This document shows, in pieces, positions 1 through 5,330 of a DNA stretch of 5,392 bases. The stretch's first letter is position 1, and each line of letters begins with the position of its first letter. A program made the position numbers and the translations under genes. Origin of the DNA: Azoarcus sp. (GTDB taxonomy: Bacteria > Pseudomonadota > Gammaproteobacteria > Burkholderiales > Rhodocyclaceae); contig JALNWS010000241.1 of NCBI GenBank assembly GCA_023230755.1, forward strand, positions 1 to 5,392, in the 5' to 3' direction. Under the pieces are notes generated by a model. It made no database searches. It was not told the DNA's origin and saw only the letters and a list, made by a program, of their open reading frames with translations.

Positions 1-1881
1 GAGCGTTTCGGCAAAACCTCTGCCGAGCTGGTGGATGGCCTGTCCAAGCTGGACAAGATCGAATTCCGTTCGCAGGAAGAGGCGCAGGCCGAGAACTTCC
101 GCAAGATGTTGCTGGCCATGGCGAGCGACCTGCGGGTGATCCTCATCAAGCTTGCCGACCGACTGCACAACATGCGTACGCTCGATTGCGTGCGCCCGGC
201 CAAGCGCCGCCGCATCGCCAGCGAAACGCTGGAGATCTATGCCCCGATCGCCAACCGGCTCGGACTCAACAACATCTATCGCGAGCTGCAGGAGCTGTCT
301 TTCGAGCACAAGTACCCGATGCGTTTCCGGGTGCTGGCCAAGGCCATCCGCGCCGCGCGCGGCAACCGCCGCGAGGTGGTGGGCAAGGTGCTCTCCACCA
401 TCGAGGAGCGACTGCCGCAATGGGGCATCACCGCCGAGGTGTATGGGCGCGAGAAGCACCTGTACAGCATCTATCGCAAGATGCTGGAAAAGCACCTGTC
501 TTTCTCTCAGGTGCTCGATATCTACGGGTTTCGCGTCATCGTGCACGACGTGGCCTCGTGCTACCTCGCGCTGGGTGCCTTGCATTCGATGTACAAGCCG
601 GTACCGGGCAAGTTCAAGGACTACCTCGCGATACCGCGCGCCAACGGTTATCAGAGCCTGCACACGACGTTGATCGGGCCTTTCGGCACGCCGGTCGAGG
701 TGCAGATCCGCACCCGCGAGATGCATCACATCGCCGAGTCGGGCGTGGCTTCGCACTGGCTGTACAAGGAAGACGAAAAGACACTCACCGAGCTGCAGCA
801 GAAAACACATTCGTGGCTGCAGTCGCTGCTCGAACTGCAGTCCACGTCGGTTGGCGCCGCCGAGTTCCTGGAGCACGTCAAGATCGACCTCTTCCCGGGC
901 GAAGTCTACGTATTCTCGCCGATGGGCAAGATCTTCAACCTGCCGCGCGGCTCGACGCCGGTCGATTTCGCTTACGCGGTGCATACCGATGTGGGCAATC
1001 GCTGTGTAGCCTGCCGCATCAACACTGACCTGATGCCACTGCGCAGTGAGTTGCGTAATGGCGATCAGGTGGAGATCATCACCGCCGCGCACGCCGCGCC
1101 CAACCCAGCCTGGCTGTCCTACGTGCGTACCGGCAAGGCCAGGTCACAGATCCGCCATTTCCTCAAGAACGCGCAGCAGGAAGAGTCGGTTGCACTGGGC
1201 GAGCGCTTGCTCAACCAGGCATTGCGCCCGCATGGCCTGACCCTGGGGCAGATATCCACCTTTGCCTGGGACCGCTTCCTGCGCGATCGCGGCGTGCGCA
1301 TCAAGAAGGATATTTTTGCCGACATCGGTCTCGGCAAGCGTCTTCCGGTCATCGTGGCGCGGCGGCTTTCGCAGGCACAGGACCAGGAGTCCGGTCGTCC
1401 CGACGTGGTCAAGCCGAAACCCGCCGGGGCAATTCAGATCCGCGGCAGCGAAGGCGTCGCAGTGCAGTTGGCACGCTGCTGTCAGCCGATTCCGGGCGAT
1501 CCGATTATCGGCACCATTCGCAAGGGCCAGGGGCTGGAAGTGCATTTGCACGATTGCCCTGTGGTCGCCAAGCTGCGTGGCGACCGCGCGCGCTGGGTGG
1601 ATGTCGAGTGGGAGCCGAGCGACGGGCGTCTGTTCGATGTCACCATCCGCGTGCTGAGCAAGAATTCCCGCGGTGTGCTGGCCCGTGTGGCCAGTGCGAT
1701 CTCCGAGGAAGACTGCAACATTCAGACGGTCAATATGGACAACGAACAGGGCGATTACACGGCTCTCAACCTGACCGTACAGGTACGTGACCGCATGCAC
1801 CTTGCCCGGGTCATGCGTGCGGTCAGGCGTGTCCCCGAGGTGGTCAGAATCGGCCGTCTCAAGGCCGACGGCCGCGTCTGA
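1..1881 (+). CDS. spoT: Bifunctional (p)ppGpp synthetase/hydrolase SpoT (RSH family), 5' end missing
   Basis: RelA/SpoT-family enzyme that makes and degrades the stringent-response alarmone (p)ppGpp in the cytosol. The reading frame is open from base 1 and gives 626 residues; the first in-window residues (FGKTSAELVDGLSKLDKI) align with E. coli SpoT from about residue 89, so the start codon and the catalytic HDxxED motif lie upstream. Counting from the first visible codon: rest of the HD hydrolase domain with KLADRLHNMRT at 50-60; synthetase domain with GREKHLYSIYRKM at 149-161, KFKD at 204-207, NGYQSLH at 215-221 and VEVQIRT at 232-238; TGS domain from about 301; conserved Cys pair in RCCQPIPGD at 492-500; C-terminal ACT domain at about 546-620. 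The basic KxKD (RxKD-type) motif, rather than the acidic ExDD of RelA, indicates the bifunctional SpoT/Rel class. The family usually has 700-750 residues, which fits. In related proteobacteria gmk and rpoZ lie just upstream; that cannot be seen here. Confidence 0.96.
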   Translation, partial: ERFGKTSAELVDGLSKLDKIEFRSQEEAQAENFRKMLLAMASDLRVILIKLADRLHNMRTLDCVRPAKRRRIASETLEIYAPIANRLGLNNIYRELQELSFEHKYPMRFRVLAKAIRAARGNRREVVGKVLSTIEERLPQWGITAEVYGREKHLYSIYRKMLEKHLSFSQVLDIYGFRVIVHDVASCYLALGALHSMYKPVPGKFKDYLAIPRANGYQSLHTTLIGPFGTPVEVQIRTREMHHIAESGVASHWLYKEDEKTLTELQQKTHSWLQSLLELQSTSVGAAEFLEHVKIDLFPGEVYVFSPMGKIFNLPRGSTPVDFAYAVHTDVGNRCVACRINTDLMPLRSELRNGDQVEIITAAHAAPNPAWLSYVRTGKARSQIRHFLKNAQQEESVALGERLLNQALRPHGLTLGQISTFAWDRFLRDRGVRIKKDIFADIGLGKRLPVIVARRLSQAQDQESGRPDVVKPKPAGAIQIRGSEGVAVQLARCCQPIPGDPIIGTIRKGQGLEVHLHDCPVVAKLRGDRARWVDVEWEPSDGRLFDVTIRVLSKNSRGVLARVASAISEEDCNIQTVNMDNEQGDYTALNLTVQVRDRMHLARVMRAVRRVPEVVRIGRLKADGRV

Positions 1882-1936
1882 CAGATCGATCCTGCCGTGG
1901 TGCGGCGCGTGGCAGGCAGACCGCCCGCGTCCGACC

Positions 1937-1945
1937 TGCTAGAAT
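1937..1945 (+). promoter_or_regulatory. Candidate sigma70 extended -10 promoter (TGC-TAGAAT)
   Basis: TGCTAGAAT is an extended -10 element: TGn followed by a hexamer matching TATAAT at five of six positions. It lies in the short gap after spoT. No convincing -35 is seen 16-18 nt upstream, which is acceptable for an extended -10 promoter. Transcription would start near 1951-1953, giving a leader of about 22 nt before the ATG at 1975. It would let the three downstream genes be expressed independently of spoT. The call rests on the motif and its position only. Confidence 0.5.
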
Positions 1946-1958
1946 CCTGCGGGTCTAC

Positions 1959-1967
1959 GAGGGAGAA
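1959..1967 (+). promoter_or_regulatory. Ribosome binding site deciding the DUF3460 gene start
   Basis: GAGGGAGAA is a purine-rich Shine-Dalgarno sequence 7 nt before the ATG at 1975. It favours that codon over an in-frame GTG at 1897, which would add 26 residues unlike the family and lies upstream of the promoter candidate. Confidence 0.7.
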
Positions 1968-1974
1968 ATGCGTC

Positions 1975-2163
1975 ATGGCGATCTACGAATCAGAACATAC
2001 CAAATTCATGCGTGAGTGGATGGAAAAGCACCCCGAGCAGGCGGTGGAACAGCGCCAGGGCCGTGCGCTGTGGTGGGACAAGCCGCAGGACCTCGAGGCG
2101 CAGAAGCGCGCCCGGGAATCGAAAGTGCCGTCCAAGGGCTATTACTACGATATCAATCACTGA
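1975..2163 (+). CDS. DUF3460 family small protein (62 aa), function unknown
   Basis: A 62-residue, highly charged soluble protein with no signal peptide or membrane segment. The N-terminal YESEHTKFMREWMEKHPE (4-21) and the central RALWWDKP (30-37) match what I recall of DUF3460, a small family of unknown function found mainly in Betaproteobacteria. The middle (about 10-50) is rich in Glu, Gln, Lys and Arg and is probably helical; the C-terminus is aromatic (GYYYDINH). The start is set by a strong Shine-Dalgarno sequence. It is the first gene of a likely three-gene transcription unit: the methyltransferase ATG follows its TGA after 9 nt, in the same frame. Neither sequence nor context gives a specific role. 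The family call is from memory of the motif, without a search. Confidence 0.8.
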   Translation: MAIYESEHTKFMREWMEKHPEQAVEQRQGRALWWDKPQDLEAQKRARESKVPSKGYYYDINH

Positions 2164-2172
2164 TCCGCTCTG

Positions 2173-2940
2173 ATGACCGAACCCGCCCGGAGCGCGAGTC
2201 CGCTTCAGTCTGATCCTCAGCTGCAACGATATTTCGCCAGCGAGGATGAACGCCGGGTCAATACCCGAAAACTCTTTGACAGTGCCGCATCGGGCTACGA
2301 CCGGGCAGAGAACATCACCGCGCTCGGTACCGGCCCGTGGTACCGGCGCTGGGCGTTGCAGCGCAGCGGGCTGGCCGCGGGCATGACCGTGCTCGACGTT
2401 GCGGCGGGTACCGGGCTGGTCGCACGCGAGGCGCAGGAGATCATCGGTGAGCAGGGCCGTTTGATGGCGCTCGATCCCTCGCCTGGCATGCTCGACGAGT
2501 TGCGCAAAAAGCTGGCGGTGGAAACCATCGAGGCTTACGCCGAGTCGATCCCGTTGCCCGAAAACAATGTCGATTTCGTCTCGATGGGCTATGCGCTGCG
2601 CCATGTCGGCTCGCTGGAGCAGGCCTTCGGCGAGTATCTGCGTGTCCTGCGCCCCGGTGGCCGGACCTGCGTGATGGAGATCACCCGCCCGCGCAGCGCC
2701 TTCGGGCGCCTGATGATGCGTGTCTACATCCGCGGCATCGTGCCATTGCTGTCGCGGGTCATGCGCTGCAACCCCGATGTGTCGATGCTGTGGGAGTATT
2801 ACTGGGACACCATTCAGGCCGCCGTTGAGCCCGAACGGGTGCTCGAGGCAATGCGCCACGCCGGCTTCGAGGATGTGCGCTGCATGCTTACCCTGGGTGT
2901 CTTCCGCGAGTATGTCGGCCGCAAACCTGCCACTGCCTGA
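2173..2940 (+). CDS. UbiE/COQ5-like class I SAM-dependent methyltransferase
   Basis: A 255-residue cytosolic methyltransferase with the class I Rossmann layout. Motif I is VLDVAAGTG (73-81), the acidic residue at the end of strand beta2 is D101 in ALDPSPGML, the AESIPLPENNVDFVSMGYALRHV block spans 123-145, and the strand-4 region ends in LRPGG (159-163). The N-terminal RKLFDSAASGYD (32-43), the ALRHV block and the VLRPGG-METRP-like segment resemble UbiE, which C-methylates the ubiquinone/menaquinone precursor, and the length is close to E. coli UbiE (251). The C-terminal third (WEYYWDTI at 207-214, LGVFREYVGRKP at 241-252) departs from classical UbiE, so it may be a paralogue with another substrate; I assign no symbol. 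No clear Shine-Dalgarno sequence precedes the ATG; the upstream stop is 9 nt away, which suggests translational coupling. Fold is certain, substrate unknown. Confidence 0.85.
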   Translation: MTEPARSASPLQSDPQLQRYFASEDERRVNTRKLFDSAASGYDRAENITALGTGPWYRRWALQRSGLAAGMTVLDVAAGTGLVAREAQEIIGEQGRLMALDPSPGMLDELRKKLAVETIEAYAESIPLPENNVDFVSMGYALRHVGSLEQAFGEYLRVLRPGGRTCVMEITRPRSAFGRLMMRVYIRGIVPLLSRVMRCNPDVSMLWEYYWDTIQAAVEPERVLEAMRHAGFEDVRCMLTLGVFREYVGRKPATA

Positions 2941-2944
2941 GCGC

Positions 2945-4369
2945 ATGCCCCTGCCCGAACGGCTCGCCTTCGTCGATCTCGAAACCACCGGCGCCAACCT
3001 GCAGCGCGACGGCATCACCGAGATCGCGATCATTCGCGTCGAGCGCGGCCGTGTGGTTGCGCGCTGGGAGAGTCTGGTCAACCCTGGGCGCCCGATTCCG
3101 CAGCTCATCCAGAGCTTCATTGGCATCACCGACGAGATGGTGGCCGATGCGCCCGGATTTGCCGAGCTTGCCGACGCCGTCGCGGCCTTGCTGGATGGTT
3201 GCGTATTCGTTGCCCATAACGCGCGCTTCGATTACGGTTTCCTCAAGAACGCCTTTGCCGGGCTCGGTCGCAGCCTCAATGCGCCGGTGATGTGCACCAT
3301 CAAGCTGTCGCGGGCGCTCTATCCGGAGTTCCATCGCCACGGTCTGGATGCGCTCATCGAGCGTCACGGCCTTGTATGTGACGCGCGCCACCGCGCAATG
3401 GGCGACACCGATGCACTGTGGCAGTTTGCCCAACTGGTCGAGCAGTCCTTCCCTGCGGAAACCCTGCAGCAGGCCGTCACACGTGCAATGAAGGCGCCGG
3501 CGCGCCCGCCCGGTCTGCCTGAAGGGGCGATCGAGGGCATGCCACCGGCGCCCGGGGTCTACCTCTTTTTCGCCACTCAGACCGCGCCCGAAGGCGGACG
3601 TCCCGACTTGCCGATCTACATCGGCAAGAGCGTCAACCTTCGCACCCGGGTGATGGAGCACTTCTCAGCCGCAACCCGAAAGGGCAAGGAAGCCGAGCTT
3701 GCACGTCAGGTCAGGCGGGTGGACTGGATCGAGACTGCCGGCGAGCTTGGCGCGCTGTTGCTCGAAGCCGACCTGATCAGGCTGCGGCAACCGCTGCACA
3801 ACCGGTTGCTGCGGGCGAGCGAGGAGACCTTTGCCCTGCGCGTGGTCCCCGGACGCAAGCGTCCGCCTGTGCTGGAGCGTGTGCGCATCGCCAATACCGA
3901 TCCGCGTGATTGGGAAGGCCTGTTCGGGGCATTTCGCAACCGCAAGGAGGCGGAGAACATGCTGCGCGAACTCGCCCAGGCGTACCAGCTGTGCCCGCGC
4001 CGGCTGGGGATCGAACCAGGCAGCAGTGGGCCGTGCACCGCCTTTGGCATGAAGCGCTGTGCGGGGGTGTGTGCGGGGAAGGAGTCGTTCGATGCCCACG
4101 ATGCGCGGCTGCTGGGTGCGCTGGGTTCCGCACGCCTCAAGCCCTGGCCCTGGCCGGGTGCGGTGATGCTGCCTGAATACCACGAAGCCAGCGGGTGTAA
4201 AGCGTTTCACGTGCTGGACCACTGGTGCCATCTGGGTAGCGTCGAGGCCCGCGACGAAATCCCGGCCGTGCTGGAAAGCGTGCAGCCGCGCTTCGAACTC
4301 GACACCTACCGCATTCTGAGCCGCTGGCTCGCCTCTGCCGAAAACCTCGCCGCGGCCGAGCCACTTTAA
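2945..4369 (+). CDS. DnaQ-like DEDDh 3'-5' exonuclease fused to Cho/UvrC-type GIY-YIG endonuclease
   Basis: A 474-residue two-domain nuclease, likely in DNA repair. Residues 6-168 are a DnaQ/epsilon-like exonuclease: Exo I FVDLETTG (D11, E13), Exo II HNARFD (D96), Exo III HRAMGD (H149, D154), so all DEDDh catalytic residues are present. A linker (about 170-199) leads to a Cho-like part: GVYLF (204-208) and IYIGKSVNLRTRV (224-236) form the GIY-YIG core with Y206, Y225, R235 and the metal-binding Glu in LLLEADLI (E274). C350, C364, C372 and C376 match UvrC/Cho cysteine spacing. The end (WPWPGAV at 401-407, HVLDHWCHLGS at 422-432, DTYRIL at 453-458) resembles the C-terminus of E. coli Cho. UvrC's UVR, RNase H-like and HhH domains are absent. 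Cho nicks 3' of lesions; exonuclease fusions of this kind are known in some bacteria. ATG 2945 sits 4 nt after the methyltransferase stop; ATG 2912, in frame, would add 11 residues. Confidence 0.92.
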   Translation: MPLPERLAFVDLETTGANLQRDGITEIAIIRVERGRVVARWESLVNPGRPIPQLIQSFIGITDEMVADAPGFAELADAVAALLDGCVFVAHNARFDYGFLKNAFAGLGRSLNAPVMCTIKLSRALYPEFHRHGLDALIERHGLVCDARHRAMGDTDALWQFAQLVEQSFPAETLQQAVTRAMKAPARPPGLPEGAIEGMPPAPGVYLFFATQTAPEGGRPDLPIYIGKSVNLRTRVMEHFSAATRKGKEAELARQVRRVDWIETAGELGALLLEADLIRLRQPLHNRLLRASEETFALRVVPGRKRPPVLERVRIANTDPRDWEGLFGAFRNRKEAENMLRELAQAYQLCPRRLGIEPGSSGPCTAFGMKRCAGVCAGKESFDAHDARLLGALGSARLKPWPWPGAVMLPEYHEASGCKAFHVLDHWCHLGSVEARDEIPAVLESVQPRFELDTYRILSRWLASAENLAAAEPL

Positions 4370-4388
4370 CGGTGCGTATCCGCCCTGC
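4370..4388. other. 19-nt convergent gap without a visible terminator
   Basis: The exonuclease-Cho gene and the Crp/Fnr regulator gene end facing each other here. The gap contains no GC-rich stem followed by a T-run on either strand. Termination is therefore not intrinsic within the gap, or lies inside the opposing gene. Confidence 0.6.
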
Positions 4389-5081
4389 TTAGCCCGCCGC
4401 GCAACTGCGCAGCATCGACAGATTGTCCAGCACCAGGCCACGACGCCCGATCGGACGAATCATGCCGTCGCGCACGAAGCGCGACAGCACGCGCGACAGG
4501 GTTTCCGGCGTCAGGTTGAGCTGAGCGGCGATGTTCTGCTTGTCGGTATCGAGATGAACCTCGAAATGTTCGGCACTGGGCGGCGCAAGGCGCGAAAGGT
4601 AATGCGCAACGCGCTGGGTGCTGGTGCCCTGCAGGCAGATCTGGAGGTTCTCGATCAGTTCGTAGATGGACGACGACAGGCGCAAGGTCATGGCGTTGGC
4701 GAACGAAGCCGAGCGGGCCATGGCGGCGCGCAGCGAGGTGCTGCGGATCAGCAGCAGGTTGCTGTCCCGTGTGGCCTGAGCGGTACAGAGCTGTGGCCGG
4801 CCGAGCAGGGCGGCTTCCTCGCCGAACAGCGCGCTCGGGCCGGCAACCTGTATGATCTTCTCGGACCCGCTGGCGGAAATGAGCGAACACTTCACCTCGC
4901 CGCCGAGCACCACCCACATGAAGTCCGCCGCATCGTGACAATGCGCGACGATTTCGCCGCGCGTGCAGTGAAGTACGCGACACCCCTCAATCAACTGCTG
5001 CATGCCGTCATTGTCGAGAAGATCGAATGGTGGAGTGCGGACGAGGGTCGAAAAATAGGGCAGAACGGGTTCGGCGGTCAT
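4389..5081 (-). CDS. Crp/Fnr family transcriptional regulator, DNR-like
   Basis: A 230-residue regulator: N-terminal cyclic-nucleotide-binding-type beta-roll (about 20-118), long dimerisation helix (about 124-150) and C-terminal winged helix-turn-helix (about 178-212). The recognition helix carries PETLSR (192-197); the E193/S196/R197 pattern is that of FNR- and DNR-type proteins, which read TTGAT half-sites. EKIIQV (74-79), CTAQAT (99-104), QRVAHYLSRLA (156-166) and TPETLSR resemble Pseudomonas DNR, the nitric-oxide-responsive activator of denitrification. The FNR N-terminal cysteine cluster for a 4Fe-4S centre is absent, and the Arg-Ser pair that binds cAMP phosphate in CRP is not conserved, so neither oxygen sensing by FNR's mechanism nor cAMP binding is expected. 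Seven cysteines (34, 39, 48, 65, 99, 149, 227) are scattered. AAGGAG 7 nt before the ATG fixes the start. The family is sure; the DNR assignment is inference. Confidence 0.9.
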   Translation of the reverse strand: MTAEPVLPYFSTLVRTPPFDLLDNDGMQQLIEGCRVLHCTRGEIVAHCHDAADFMWVVLGGEVKCSLISASGSEKIIQVAGPSALFGEEAALLGRPQLCTAQATRDSNLLLIRSTSLRAAMARSASFANAMTLRLSSSIYELIENLQICLQGTSTQRVAHYLSRLAPPSAEHFEVHLDTDKQNIAAQLNLTPETLSRVLSRFVRDGMIRPIGRRGLVLDNLSMLRSCAAG

Positions 5082-5088
5082 TGTGCAA

Positions 5089-5094
5089 CTCCTT
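5089..5094 (-). promoter_or_regulatory. Ribosome binding site of the Crp/Fnr regulator gene
   Basis: On the minus strand this reads AAGGAG, a near-consensus Shine-Dalgarno sequence 7 nt upstream of the ATG at 5081-5079. Confidence 0.8.
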
Positions 5095-5160
5095 GCGGCC
5101 GACTCGTGGTGGCCGCGTGTTTTTTAGTGTAAGGCGTGTGCCCGCGCGTCTGCACCCGCG

Positions 5161-5185
5161 CTCCGGCGTGTCTCCAATGCCGGAG
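5161..5185. repeat. GC-rich inverted repeat (hairpin) in the divergent region
   Basis: CTCCGGC (5161-5167) and GCCGGAG (5179-5185) are perfect inverted copies. A G·T wobble and a T-A pair extend the stem to 9 bp around a 7-nt loop. Neither strand has a T-run after it, so it is not an intrinsic terminator. It would lie in the 5' leader of the regulator mRNA if transcription starts upstream of it, or it could be a protein-binding site. Confidence 0.6.
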
Positions 5186-5201
5186 TACCTCCGACGAGGT
5201 A
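5186..5201. promoter_or_regulatory. NarL/NarP-like 7-2-7 inverted heptamer site (putative)
   Basis: The sequence reads TACCTCC-GA-CGAGGTA. The two heptamers are inverted and separated by 2 nt, the 7-2-7 arrangement known for NarL/NarP operators. Each matches the heptamer consensus TACYYMT at six of seven positions; only the outermost T is replaced by C. TACCTC and GAGGTA are exact inverted copies. A NarL role is inferred from this geometry and from the DNR-like neighbour. Confidence 0.4.
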
Positions 5202-5228
5202 TGGGCGGTTCTCCTCAATGCCTTGTTT

Positions 5229-5234
5229 ACTATA
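5229..5234 (-). promoter_or_regulatory. Candidate -10 element for the Crp/Fnr regulator gene
   Basis: On the minus strand the bases read TATAGT, five of six matching TATAAT, inside the AT-rich block. There is no recognisable -35, which would fit an activator-dependent promoter. Transcription would start near 5222 and leave a leader of about 140 nt. The call is weak because AT-rich DNA gives such matches by chance. Confidence 0.25.
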
Positions 5235-5250
5235 GCCATGATTTTTACAG

Positions 5251-5273
5251 ATAGGACTATGAAATATTCCTAT
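5251..5273. repeat. Palindrome ATAGGA-N11-TCCTAT in the AT-rich block
   Basis: ATAGGA (5251-5256) and TCCTAT (5268-5273) are exact inverted copies separated by 11 nt; TAT/ATA (5258-5260 / 5264-5266) can also pair inside. The centre is at 5262. A symmetric element of this size is typical of a dimeric regulator's site, but it does not match the FNR/DNR or CRP consensus. The binding factor is unknown. Confidence 0.45.
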
Positions 5274-5280
5274 GTATTGA

Positions 5281-5292
5281 AGAGGTACTCCT
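5281..5292. promoter_or_regulatory. Overlapping NarL-like heptamers (AGAGGTACTCCT)
   Basis: TACTCCT (5286-5292) on the plus strand and AGAGGTA (5281-5287, read on the minus strand as TACCTCT) both match the NarL heptamer TACYYMT at all seven positions and share the central TA. Partner heptamers at 2-nt spacing are not present. GAGGTACTCC here is the exact reverse complement of GGAGTACCTC at 5182-5191. Confidence 0.3.
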
Positions 5293-5330
5293 TCATATCC
5301 GGCGGTTTGTCCGGTCCCAGGATCAAGAAG

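Larger units (their letters stand above)
5082..5330. other. Divergent intergenic regulatory region
   Basis: A 249-nt region between the minus-strand regulator and the plus-strand gene starting at 5331. The half next to the regulator is GC-rich; 5221-5280 drops to 30% GC by count (18 of 60). It contains an imperfect hairpin, NarL-like inverted heptamers, a palindrome and weak promoter-like hexamers, listed separately. I found no canonical FNR/DNR box (TTGAT-N4-ATCAA). No convincing protein-coding gene lies within it, although a frame open from ATG 5259 runs into the downstream gene. Confidence 0.7.

Noticed and set aside
204..207. The SpoT synthetase KFKD motif, differing from the usual RxKD, as a functional anomaly (position given as residues from the first visible codon)
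   Set aside because: Lys for Arg is a conservative change that keeps the basic character separating bifunctional enzymes from RelA, so no loss of function is implied.
1891..1916. CCTGCC-N14-GGCAGG inverted repeat just after the spoT stop, as an intrinsic terminator
   Set aside because: The 6-bp stem has a large loop, can compete with a GCCG/CGGC pairing, and no T-run follows. Not supported as a terminator.
1897..1974. In-frame GTG start adding 26 residues to the DUF3460 protein
   Set aside because: It would put the start upstream of the extended -10 and the strong Shine-Dalgarno sequence, and the added residues do not resemble the family.
2720..2944. Long upstream extension of the nuclease reading frame inside the methyltransferase gene
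   Set aside because: The extra residues are a cysteine- and serine-rich frame shadow with no domain character. Only the last 11 codons, from ATG 2912, are a realistic alternative.
2888..3661. Long minus-strand open frames opposite the nuclease and other genes
   Set aside because: They mirror the high third-position GC of real genes on the other strand, show no recognisable motifs and have no ribosome binding sites.
4399..4410. GCGCA-AC-TGCGC palindrome near the end of the regulator gene as a bidirectional terminator
   Set aside because: It lies inside coding sequence, has a 2-nt loop and lacks a T-run.
5027..5254. Plus-strand open frame overlapping the start of the regulator gene
   Set aside because: It is antisense to the regulator's N-terminus, then runs through regulatory DNA, with no domain-like sequence or ribosome binding site.
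5102..5330. FNR/DNR box (TTGAT-N4-ATCAA) in the divergent region
   Set aside because: Read on both strands, only isolated fragments such as ATCAA at 5322-5326 occur, without a partner half-site at the right spacing.
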